A stretch of DNA of 8,330 nt from Deltaproteobacteria bacterium (GTDB lineage Bacteria > Desulfobacterota > Syntrophorhabdia > Syntrophorhabdales > Syntrophorhabdaceae): NCBI GenBank assembly GCA_003506795.1, contig DNYO01000197.1, positions 1 to 8,330 on the forward strand, in the 5' to 3' direction. The notes under the pieces were generated by a model. It ran no database searches, was not told the DNA's origin, and was given only the letters and a program-made list of their open reading frames with translations. Of this stretch, positions 1 to 6,538 are shown piece after piece. Position 1 is the first letter of the stretch. Every line of letters begins with the position of its first letter. Made by a program: the position numbers and the translations under genes.

Positions 1-1818
1 GCTATTACCATCGTCATATCCGTGGCGCTCTCAGGGTTTGTGGCCCTCACCCTGACACCGGCGATGTGTGCCCTGCTCCTCAAGCATACGCCCCCGCCGC
101 AGAAGGGTATCTTCAAGTATTTAAACCGGTTCTTCGCTTGGTTCAACCGGGGCTTCGACCGTTTCACCGTGGGATTCGGCGAAGTGGTCGTGCAGATGAT
201 CAAACGGATGACGGTCGCCTTTGGCATTCTGGCTGTTCTCATCGCCGCGCTCTTATACCTTTTCCACGCGATTCCCACCAGCTTCGTACCCAACGAGGAT
301 CAGGGTTACCTGATGGCGGCCCTTATTATGCCTGACGCCGCCAGTCTGAAACGCACCTCGCAAACCGCGGACCAGATAGACAAGATATTCGCTAAACAAC
401 CAGCGGTGGCCGACAGGACAGTCGTCAACGGATACAGTCTCCTCGACAGCCAGTACAAACCGAATGCGTCCACTTTTTTCATTACCCTCAAGGACTTCAA
501 AGAACGCTATTCCTCGATGAGTCGGGCAAAGAAGGAAAACGCCGGGGCCATAGCCAGGGCAGTGCATGCCGAAGCAAGCGGCATAGACACGGGTATCTTC
601 ATCCCCATCGCGCCGCCCTCGATCCCGGGTATCGGAACGACAGGCGGATTCGAATTCTGGATTCAGGACAAGGGTTCGGGAGATCCGGCACGGCTCAACG
701 AACTTGCCCAGCAATTCCTTGAAAAGGCCCGGACACGCCCCGAACTGACAGGTCTCAATTCCACCTTCAGAGCGGCTTCACAGCAGCTCAGGGCTGACGT
801 TGACCGTTCCAAGGCCATGCTCCTCAATGTTCCCGTGTCCGACGTGTACAGCGCCCTGCAAGCCCAGTTCGGCTCCATAGTGGTGAGTCAGTTCAATCAG
901 TACAGCCGTGTATGGAATGTTACCCTCCAGTCCGATGCACCCTACAGGAGGGGCCCGGAGGACATCACCAAGCTTTACACGAGATCCAACAGCGACGAGA
1001 TGGTGCCGCTTTCCGCGGTGGTGACCACCAAGTATGTAACGGGACCCGACCTGATGTCCCGCTTCAATGGATTTCCTGCCGCGCAGATTACCGGCAGCGC
1101 GGCCTCCGGACGCTCATCCGGAGAGGCGATCAAGGCCATGGAGGAGGTTGCCGCACAGGTGCTGCCCCAGGGCTACAGCTTTGCCTGGTCAGGCCTGGCA
1201 TACCAGGAAAAACAGTCCGGAGGCACCTCATCGTCGGCATTCATCTTCGGTCTGATTATCGTGTTCCTCATCCTTGCAGCCCAGTTCGAATCGTGGGTCA
1301 TGCCGGGATCCGTCATGACGGCAGTGCCCTTCGGTATCCTCGGCGCCCTCTTTTTTAACTGGGTGCGTGGTCTCGAAAACGATGTCTACTTCCAGATAGG
1401 CCTTTTAGTGCTTATCGGTCTCGGGGCAAAGAATGCGGTTCTGCGTGTCGCCTTTGCCGCGGACCTTCGCAAGCAGGGCCTGTCAATCATGGATGCGACA
1501 ATCCAGGCAGGCGAACAGCGCTTGAGGCCCATCATCATGACCTCTCTCGCATTCATTTTTGGCGTCCTGCCGCTGGCCATCGCTACCGGAGCAGGCGCCA
1601 ATGCGCGTCATTCGATCGGCACGGGCATCATCGGCGGCATGATCGGAGAGACGACGCTTGCCATGCTCTATGTCCCTCTCTTCTTCTATATCTTTGACAG
1701 ATGGGCTGAGAAATCCGCAAAGAAAAGCGGGGCTTCCCCTTCAAAAAAAGGGGCTCCGGAAGCAGTTGAGGGAACAAAACCAGCCGATGGCGGGGCACCG
1801 GAAGAGGAGGGAGGCTGA
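1..1818 (+). CDS. RND multidrug efflux pump, inner-membrane subunit (AcrB/MexB type), C-terminal part; 5' end outside window
   Basis: Proton-driven inner-membrane pump of the HAE1 branch of the RND family, which exports hydrophobic and amphiphilic compounds through a periplasmic adaptor and an outer-membrane channel. The frame is open from base 1; 605 codons remain, starting near AcrB residue 460, so roughly the last 57% of a protein of about 1,050 residues is present. Visible parts are TM6 (LTLTPAMCALLLK), a large periplasmic loop with the FVPNEDQGY segment, and TM8-12 from about residue 410. Numbering from the first codon, K477, R507 and T514 match the AcrB proton-relay residues K940, R971 and T978; the partner aspartates (AcrB D407/D408) lie upstream of the window. 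The AcrB switch loop GFGFAG reads GYSLLD here. TM10 reads AVLRVAFA instead of the usual AILIVEFA. The C-terminal tail is rich in K, G, P and E. The stop is 1 nt before the next gene, indicating one operon. Confidence 0.95.
   Translation, partial: AITIVISVALSGFVALTLTPAMCALLLKHTPPPQKGIFKYLNRFFAWFNRGFDRFTVGFGEVVVQMIKRMTVAFGILAVLIAALLYLFHAIPTSFVPNEDQGYLMAALIMPDAASLKRTSQTADQIDKIFAKQPAVADRTVVNGYSLLDSQYKPNASTFFITLKDFKERYSSMSRAKKENAGAIARAVHAEASGIDTGIFIPIAPPSIPGIGTTGGFEFWIQDKGSGDPARLNELAQQFLEKARTRPELTGLNSTFRAASQQLRADVDRSKAMLLNVPVSDVYSALQAQFGSIVVSQFNQYSRVWNVTLQSDAPYRRGPEDITKLYTRSNSDEMVPLSAVVTTKYVTGPDLMSRFNGFPAAQITGSAASGRSSGEAIKAMEEVAAQVLPQGYSFAWSGLAYQEKQSGGTSSSAFIFGLIIVFLILAAQFESWVMPGSVMTAVPFGILGALFFNWVRGLENDVYFQIGLLVLIGLGAKNAVLRVAFAADLRKQGLSIMDATIQAGEQRLRPIIMTSLAFIFGVLPLAIATGAGANARHSIGTGIIGGMIGETTLAMLYVPLFFYIFDRWAEKSAKKSGASPSKKGAPEAVEGTKPADGGAPEEEGG
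1806..1814 (+). promoter_or_regulatory. Ribosome binding site of the outer-membrane channel gene, inside the end of the pump gene
   Basis: GGAGGGAGG lies 5 nt before the ATG at 1820 and within the last codons of the RND pump gene. It fixes the start of the channel gene at 1820 rather than at in-frame codons further upstream, and it fits translational coupling of the two genes. Confidence 0.8.
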
Positions 1819-1819
1819 C

Positions 1820-3277
1820 ATGTGCAGGAAGCTGCTGTTTCTTCTTTTGATCGCCTTTTTTGCGGCAGGGTGCGCTGTCGGCCCAGACTACAAACGCCCC
1901 GTGGTCGACGTCCCGCAGGCTTACCGGTACTCAGACGCCGAGGGGAAACCGGATGCGGCGGACAGTGAGTGGTGGAGACAGTTCAAGGACCCCGTCCTTG
2001 ACGAGCTTATCGCCGAAGCCCTTGCCAACAATATGACCGTGAAGATCGCCGCGGCAAACGTGGAACGTGCCTCGGGCATTCTCATGACAACCCGCTCAGT
2101 GCTCTTTCCGCAGCTCTCATATAACGGGTCCGCTGAACGCGCACAAATATCCAAGAACAATGTCACCCAGCCCCCGACGCAGAACCCCTACAACAATTAC
2201 CAGGCCGCGGGAGGCGTCAGCTGGGAGATAGACCTCTGGGGCCGTATCAGGCGCCTGACGGAATCAGCCCGGGCGACCTTGTATGCGACCATGGAGGCAA
2301 GGCGAGGTATTGTCCTTTCTCTCACAGCGGAGGTAGCATCCGCCTATATTCAGTTGCGCGCCCTCGACGAACAGCTTGCGATCGCCCGCGACACACTGAA
2401 AGCATACCAGGAATCGGTTAGAATTTTCGAATTGCAGAACAAGTACGGCCAAGTTTCGGGCATGACCGTCCAGCAGGCACGGTCGCAGTATGAGACAGCG
2501 GCGTCGCAGATCCCCCAGATCGAGACCCAGATCGCCCAGACGGAAAATGCCCTGTCCATCCTTCTTGGCCGCAACCCCGGACCGGTGAAACGGGGTCTCG
2601 CGCTTGCCGAGCTCGGGATGCCTCCCGTTCCGGCCGGCCTTCCCTCGGATCTTCTCGAACGACGTCCCGATATTCTCCAGGCCGAGCAGAACCTCATCGC
2701 GGCAAACGCGCAGATCGGGGCGGCAAAGGCCCAGTTCTTTCCAAGGATCTCTCTGACCGGTGCCGCGGGATGGTCGAGCGAGGACCTGTCAAACCTCTTC
2801 CTCGGGCCGAGCGCCGCGTGGAACTACGCCGGCACCATCACCGGTCCGATCTTCACGGGAGGCGGCTTGCTGGGACAGTTCCGACAGGCCGAAGCGCAGC
2901 AGAAGGCTGCTCTCTACGCCTACCGGCAGGCTATACAGAATGCCTTCGCCGACACCGAAAACGCTCTTATTTCCCGGAGGAAACTGCAGGAACAACTCGC
3001 TGCCGATCAGAAGAAAGTGGCTGCCTACAAGGAATACGCCAGACTCGCAGGCCTTCAGTACAACGGCGGCTATACACCGTACCTTACGGTGCTTGACGCG
3101 CAGCAGCAGCTCTTCCCTGCCGAGTTGAACGCCATACAGACCAGTGCCTCAACCTTCATATCCGTGGTCAACCTCTACAAGGCGATGGGCGGAGGCTGGG
3201 TGGCAAAGGCGGACGAACTTACCGGGGCCCTGCCCGCACCGAAGGAAACGAAGGGTCAAGGGATGCAGAAGGAATGA
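1820..3277 (+). CDS. RND efflux outer-membrane channel lipoprotein (OprM / NodT family)
   Basis: Outer-membrane factor of a tripartite efflux system: a trimeric beta-barrel with a long periplasmic alpha-helical tunnel that docks with the RND pump and its adaptor. The ATG at 1820 gives 485 residues, the usual OprM length. It is supported by a strong Shine-Dalgarno (GGAGGGAGG, 1806-1814, 5 nt spacer) and by a lipoprotein signal: a hydrophobic segment at residues 5-16, then AAGC with lipidated Cys18, then the family hallmark GPDYKRP. The same frame is open further upstream to 1658, but that would bury the signal peptide. Two outer-membrane efflux repeats are present: the first contains WEIDLWGRIRRL, the second contains ERRPDI followed by AQIGAAKAQFFPRISL. 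The 1-nt gap after the pump gene suggests translational coupling. The 3' end faces a convergent gene. Confidence 0.96.
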   Translation: MCRKLLFLLLIAFFAAGCAVGPDYKRPVVDVPQAYRYSDAEGKPDAADSEWWRQFKDPVLDELIAEALANNMTVKIAAANVERASGILMTTRSVLFPQLSYNGSAERAQISKNNVTQPPTQNPYNNYQAAGGVSWEIDLWGRIRRLTESARATLYATMEARRGIVLSLTAEVASAYIQLRALDEQLAIARDTLKAYQESVRIFELQNKYGQVSGMTVQQARSQYETAASQIPQIETQIAQTENALSILLGRNPGPVKRGLALAELGMPPVPAGLPSDLLERRPDILQAEQNLIAANAQIGAAKAQFFPRISLTGAAGWSSEDLSNLFLGPSAAWNYAGTITGPIFTGGGLLGQFRQAEAQQKAALYAYRQAIQNAFADTENALISRRKLQEQLAADQKKVAAYKEYARLAGLQYNGGYTPYLTVLDAQQQLFPAELNAIQTSASTFISVVNLYKAMGGGWVAKADELTGALPAPKETKGQGMQKE

Positions 3278-3281
3278 AGAT

Positions 3282-3388
3282 GGCTAAAGGCTGAAGCAAA
3301 AGAAGATGCGAATCCCCCCGCCATCCGGGAAGATCGTAACCTTTACAGAATACTCTAGCCCTTTGCCCTTTGCCCTTTGCCTTTAGCC
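3282..3388. repeat. Long-range inverted repeat between convergent genes
   Basis: GGCTAAAGGC at 3282-3291 is the perfect reverse complement of GCCTTTAGCC at 3379-3388, leaving about 87 nt between the arms. The right arm lies inside the heptamer tract. The left arm continues with bases loosely resembling that tract read on the minus strand. The spacing is long for a normal intrinsic terminator and no U-run follows. It may simply be two inverted copies of the same repeat family. Confidence 0.5.
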
Positions 3389-3395
3389 CCTTGCC
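3354..3395. repeat. Degenerate heptamer tandem repeat (CTTTGCC / GGCAAAG), six units
   Basis: Six consecutive 7-mers read TCTAGCC, three exact CTTTGCC units (3361-3381), TTTAGCC and CCTTGCC. The tract ends 2 nt before the stop codon of the convergent transporter gene, so on the minus strand it forms the immediate 3' untranslated region as GGCAAAG and GGCTAAA units. The 7-base period and the position outside any gene argue against coding. It is a candidate for slipped-strand length variation. No function can be assigned. Confidence 0.85.
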
Positions 3396-3397
3396 TA

Positions 3398-4192
3398 TTA
3401 CCTGGCCAGCTGCAGTATCCTGTACGAACCCCGCATTATAATGATGAAGACGATTGTTCCCACGGCCAGATCGGGGATCTTCGATGCCGACAGATATACA
3501 AGCGCGCCCGCCAGGATTACACCGAGGTTCGCTATCACATCCATGGATGTGAATATCATGCTCGCCTGCATGTGCACCTCCCGGCTTTTTGACCGTTGGA
3601 GCAGATAGAGACAGGTGGCGTTGGCTGCCAGGGCGAGGACGGAGACACCGATCATCGTGTAATAATCAGGGGTTTCTCCATGTCCGACGAAACGGCGGAT
3701 GACCTCCAGGAGGCCCAGTATTCCCAGCGCGGCCTGGAAATAACCCGCTGCTGCCGCGATATTTCGTTTCCGCGCAGCGACTCCTCCCACTGCAAAGAGG
3801 GAAAGTCCATAGACGATACTGTCCGCCAGCATGTCGATGCTGTCCGCGACAAGCCCCATTGAACTTGCGATGAGGCCCGATATGATCTCCACGACAAAGA
3901 AGAGGAGGTTGATGACAAGAACCTGCCAGAGAACACGGGTTTGCAGGCGGTCAGCTTCCAGACTGCCTTGCGGCTCTGCCTCTTCGGATGAGACGAGGGT
4001 CGCGCCGAGCTGAAGGCTTTCGAGGGGCGGAAGAAAATCCCCGGAATCGCCTGTATGATATATTTCCAGTTTCCGGGCCGGTATATCAAACCTGAGGGTT
4101 TGAATATTGCCCATCCCTGCCAGCTTCGTCCGTATAAGCTGCTCTTCCGAAGGGCAGTCCATCCCGGTTATTCGGAAAGTTGTCTTGAACAT
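3398..4192 (-). CDS. CDF-like cation transporter with N-terminal HMA domain and no C-terminal CDF domain
   Basis: Probable inner-membrane divalent-cation transporter of 264 residues. Residues 1-70 resemble a heavy-metal-associated ferredoxin-like domain with the motif GMDCPSEEQ: Cys13 is present, but the second Cys of the classical GMxCxxC site is absent. Six membrane segments follow, at about residues 88-110, 113-136, 145-165, 178-198, 210-233 and 238-256. TM2 carries D117, D120 and D124 (VADSIDMLAD), matching the metal-site segment of cation diffusion facilitators with D in place of H. In TM5 D218 is kept, but the residue four before it, normally His or Asp, is F214. The protein stops just after TM6, so the usual cytoplasmic C-terminal domain is missing. 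The metal cannot be named. The ATG at 4192 starts cleanly at the HMA strand; the nearest purine-rich Shine-Dalgarno-like stretch is about 20 nt upstream, which is far. The gene lies 45 nt after the decarboxylase gene, probably in the same operon. Confidence 0.87.
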   Translation of the reverse strand: MFKTTFRITGMDCPSEEQLIRTKLAGMGNIQTLRFDIPARKLEIYHTGDSGDFLPPLESLQLGATLVSSEEAEPQGSLEADRLQTRVLWQVLVINLLFFVVEIISGLIASSMGLVADSIDMLADSIVYGLSLFAVGGVAARKRNIAAAAGYFQAALGILGLLEVIRRFVGHGETPDYYTMIGVSVLALAANATCLYLLQRSKSREVHMQASMIFTSMDVIANLGVILAGALVYLSASKIPDLAVGTIVFIIIMRGSYRILQLAR

Positions 4193-4237
4193 GGCTTGTC
4201 CGGCGCCGGCCTCCCTCCCGGCAGGCGCTCCTGGCTA

Positions 4238-5086
4238 TTACTTCTCTGCTTTTTCGAGGTCCTTGCCCGTGTCCCGTGTCATGTCCGTCGTAAGATAATC
4301 GAGTGTAACGGGCAGGCCGACTTCCAGCCGCGGCACGTGCTGTATACCTATGCGCGCTTCTTTTAACGAGCACGCCATGAGATGACCGCCGCGGCGCCTG
4401 TCCCCGGTGAGAAAATGGAGGTGAAATCCCGGTGCGTTGAGGGATTCCATAAAACCGGGGGTGTAGAACCCGGCAAGGGATCCCCTGACGTCGTGAAAAT
4501 CAAAAATAGGCTGGTCCTTTGTCGCTTCGACGAGCGGCCGGTAGTTTTCCGATCTTGGAACCGCCCTGCACCTCACGTGGCTGAATGTGCCGTCAATGCG
4601 GATGGCATAGAGCATGTTTTTCGAAGGTATGAGATTATCAAGCAGGGTGGTCAGGTCATGGCTGCCGCCCGTGTCCTGAATGTCGTCAAAAGTGTCGGGG
4701 CTGAAAAAGGTAACACAGGCAAAGGGAGATTTCTCATCGTCCGGGACATCGTAGACGTTTCCATCGGACCTTATCTGGTATACCTTCCCGTCAAGAAGGA
4801 GCATCTCGCCGTCGAGGTAGTTGAAGGTACCGAGTCCAAAATCACCGTGCTGCTTCACCTGGGCAATTGTGGTGTTTTCAACGTACAACCCCTCGACAAG
4901 TGCATTGATTGGCGCCGAGAGATAGACGGCGTTTCCTTTATCCTTGTTGACGAGGAACTGTCTCAGCGCCTGTTCGATAAGATCCGCCGCCGAGCAGCCA
5001 GTGCGCTCCATCGCGCGTGTAAGTTGTGTCAGAATATCGTAGGATAACAAAAACTCCAGTTCCGTGATTTCTTCACTATCGGCCAT
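4238..5086 (-). CDS. Alpha-acetolactate decarboxylase with an N-terminal ribbon-helix-helix-like domain
   Basis: Decarboxylates (S)-2-acetolactate to (R)-acetoin, diverting it from branched-chain amino acid synthesis towards acetoin/butanediol. Residues 53-282 match the BudA/AlsD family closely: LVEGLY with E65, HGDFGLGTFNYLDGEM (80-95), IRSDG, PFACVTFF, AIRIDGTFSHVR, QPIFDF, RGSLAGFYTPGF, then HLHFLTGDRRRGGH with the three predicted metal ligands H222, H224 and H235, and a C-terminal DLEKAE matching the family's end. No secretion signal is present. The 282 residues exceed the roughly 235-260 of a cytoplasmic family member because of residues 8-46, which read like a CopG/Arc-type RHH domain (strand 8-15, helix 16-29, TGCS turn, helix 33-46). 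The ATG at 5086 has AGAGGG 5 nt upstream and overlaps the 3' end of pcnB by 11 nt, suggesting coupled translation. No acetolactate synthase gene is in the window. Confidence 0.93.
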   Translation of the reverse strand: MADSEEITELEFLLSYDILTQLTRAMERTGCSAADLIEQALRQFLVNKDKGNAVYLSAPINALVEGLYVENTTIAQVKQHGDFGLGTFNYLDGEMLLLDGKVYQIRSDGNVYDVPDDEKSPFACVTFFSPDTFDDIQDTGGSHDLTTLLDNLIPSKNMLYAIRIDGTFSHVRCRAVPRSENYRPLVEATKDQPIFDFHDVRGSLAGFYTPGFMESLNAPGFHLHFLTGDRRRGGHLMACSLKEARIGIQHVPRLEVGLPVTLDYLTTDMTRDTGKDLEKAEK

Positions 5087-6455
5087 GGTTGCCCTCTTCC
5101 TGGATCGTATCGCCTTGTGTCATCGCCGCTGTCTCCCGCGCACGACGGGGCCTTCTCCGCCTTCTTCTGCGCTTCTTTTTCGGTGTTTCATCCGTCGACT
5201 CTCCGGCGGATGCAACGGGAGGATTCTCAAGGAGGAAGGCCTCCCACCACTCCAGGGGAATCCGATATTCGCTCTGGGCCTGCGCGGCAAAGTTCAGATA
5301 GGTAAGGGCTTCAGCAAATTCCGGCCTTGCGGCGATGAGAGCCGGCCGTTTGGTCGGCATTTTACACAGGGAGGTTTTGAGGGAGATAATAGCGCCCAGC
5401 CGGGCGCCGATCCGTCCCGGGATCTGTGCATTCTTAATCGTCTCATCCATGAAAACTGCACACATTTCCTCGAGGGCCTGGTGTCTGGGGATACCCTCCC
5501 GGTGCCGCGCTAAAGCCGCATCCTCTATACCCGGCCCAAAAAGCGCCGCAAAGAGAAGCGCGGGCGTTGCGCCTGTGCCGCTCCGGAAGAGTTCATCGAT
5601 GCGCGCCAGGTTCGCTTTCAGGAGTTCGAAGCGTCCACTGACTGCCTGGATCCAACTACCAAGGTCGGGAAAAAGGGAAGCGAGCAGGCCTGCCTTTTCA
5701 AGGAGTACGAAGGTCGGTGCGGCAAAACCGAGGAGAAACAGTTTCTGTATCTCTTCGTAAAGCCTCGACGGAGAGACTCGGGAAATCGTTGACGAAAGCT
5801 CGCAGATACATTTCCACGCCTGCGCCTCTATCTCAAAGTCGTGGGATGCAGCGAACCTGACGGCGCGCAGCATGCGCACGGGATCCTCCGTAAACCGGAT
5901 ACGAGGGTCACCGATGGAGCGTATGAGCCGCGCTTTCAGGTCGGCAAGCCCCGTGCTGTAATCTACAACAGAAGAATCCGCGATGTTGTACGCAAGGGCG
6001 TTGATCGTGAAGTCACGGCGCAGGGCATCCTCTTCGGGATCTCCGAAGATGTTGTCCGCCAGAACCATTCCATGCTCGTCCTTCAGGTGGCGCACGTGGC
6101 GTCTCCCGGGGACTTCCTCTTGACTATCCGTAATATCGGACGGATCGGCGGCGCGGCGGAATGTAGATACCTCTACGATCTCATCCTGAAAATGCAGGTG
6201 GGCCAGCCTGAACCGGCGTCCCACGAGACGACAGTTGCGGAACAGCCGTTTGATCTGGCCGGGTGTCGCATTCGTGCCGATGTCAAAATCTTTCGGTGTT
6301 CGACCAAGAAGCAGGTCGCGGACACATCCGCCCACCAGATATGCGATGAACCCGCGCGAATGAAGCCGATAGAGCGTGCGAAGGGCATTCGGGCTCACCT
6401 GCTTTCGCGAAACACGGTGCTGTTTTCGGGGAACTACGTGTGGTTCCATCGGCAT
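5076..6455 (-). CDS. pcnB: Poly(A) polymerase I
   Basis: Adds 3' poly(A) tails to RNA in the cytoplasm, promoting decay. It is a class II nucleotidyltransferase of 459 residues from this start. Early features are RKQVSPNAL, the glycine motif YLVGGCVRDLLLG, and PKDFDIGT with catalytic D56 and D58; a third carboxylate is likely E95 in EIVEVSTF. NCRLVGRRFRLAHLHF (about 75-90) is characteristic of poly(A) polymerases and argues against a CCA-adding enzyme. RRDFTINALAYN (about 146-157) and RFTEDPVRMLRAVRFA follow, then the helical RNA-binding region. An arginine/lysine-rich tail (about 426-440) is typical of PcnB. Start choice is uncertain. A TTG at 6494 extends the frame by 13 residues, but it abuts the 3' arm of a terminator stem, so ATG 6455, or ATG 6449 two codons on, is more likely. 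No clear Shine-Dalgarno is seen for any of them. The end overlaps the decarboxylase start by 11 nt. Confidence 0.94.
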   Translation of the reverse strand: MPMEPHVVPRKQHRVSRKQVSPNALRTLYRLHSRGFIAYLVGGCVRDLLLGRTPKDFDIGTNATPGQIKRLFRNCRLVGRRFRLAHLHFQDEIVEVSTFRRAADPSDITDSQEEVPGRRHVRHLKDEHGMVLADNIFGDPEEDALRRDFTINALAYNIADSSVVDYSTGLADLKARLIRSIGDPRIRFTEDPVRMLRAVRFAASHDFEIEAQAWKCICELSSTISRVSPSRLYEEIQKLFLLGFAAPTFVLLEKAGLLASLFPDLGSWIQAVSGRFELLKANLARIDELFRSGTGATPALLFAALFGPGIEDAALARHREGIPRHQALEEMCAVFMDETIKNAQIPGRIGARLGAIISLKTSLCKMPTKRPALIAARPEFAEALTYLNFAAQAQSEYRIPLEWWEAFLLENPPVASAGESTDETPKKKRRRRRRRPRRARETAAMTQGDTIQEEGNHGR

Positions 6456-6475
6456 CAAGATACCATATGATTGCG

Positions 6476-6532
6476 AAAAAACAAAGCGCGGCAAAATATC
6501 CCAAAAAGCCGCCCGGGACCTGTCCGCGCTTT
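6476..6532 (-). terminator. Probable rho-independent terminator after the exported IGTW protein gene
   Basis: Read on the minus strand, AAAGCGCGG (6532-6524) pairs perfectly with CCGCGCTTT (6491-6483), and G plus six T residues follow (6481-6476). The 32-nt loop can form an inner TCCC/GGGA stem. The first arm starts 6 nt after the stop codon of the upstream gene. The loop is longer than usual, so strength is uncertain. It separates the exported-protein genes from pcnB, implying that pcnB has its own promoter or depends on readthrough. Confidence 0.7.
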
Positions 6533-6538
6533 CTCGGG

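Noticed and set aside
1658..1819. Longer start for the outer-membrane channel inside the pump gene
   Set aside because: The extra 54 residues overlap the RND coding sequence in another frame and would precede the lipoprotein signal and Cys18.
3278..3397. Bidirectional intrinsic terminator between the convergent genes
   Set aside because: The only perfect inverted repeat has an 87-nt loop and no T-run on either strand, so it was recorded as a repeat instead.
4382..5047. 221-codon open frame on the plus strand
   Set aside because: It is antisense to the acetolactate decarboxylase, has no recognisable domain, and is expected from G+C-rich codon structure.
4949..5086. Secretion signal at the N-terminus of the acetolactate decarboxylase
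   Set aside because: The first 46 residues are rich in acidic and polar positions, without a hydrophobic core or cleavage site.
5076..6455. CCA-adding tRNA nucleotidyltransferase as an alternative to poly(A) polymerase
   Set aside because: The NCRLVGRRFRLAH segment and the Arg-rich tail are typical of PcnB, and no HD domain is seen.
5076..6494. TTG start at 6494 for poly(A) polymerase
   Set aside because: It abuts the 3' arm of a terminator-like stem, has no good Shine-Dalgarno, and adds 13 residues before the known PcnB N-terminus.
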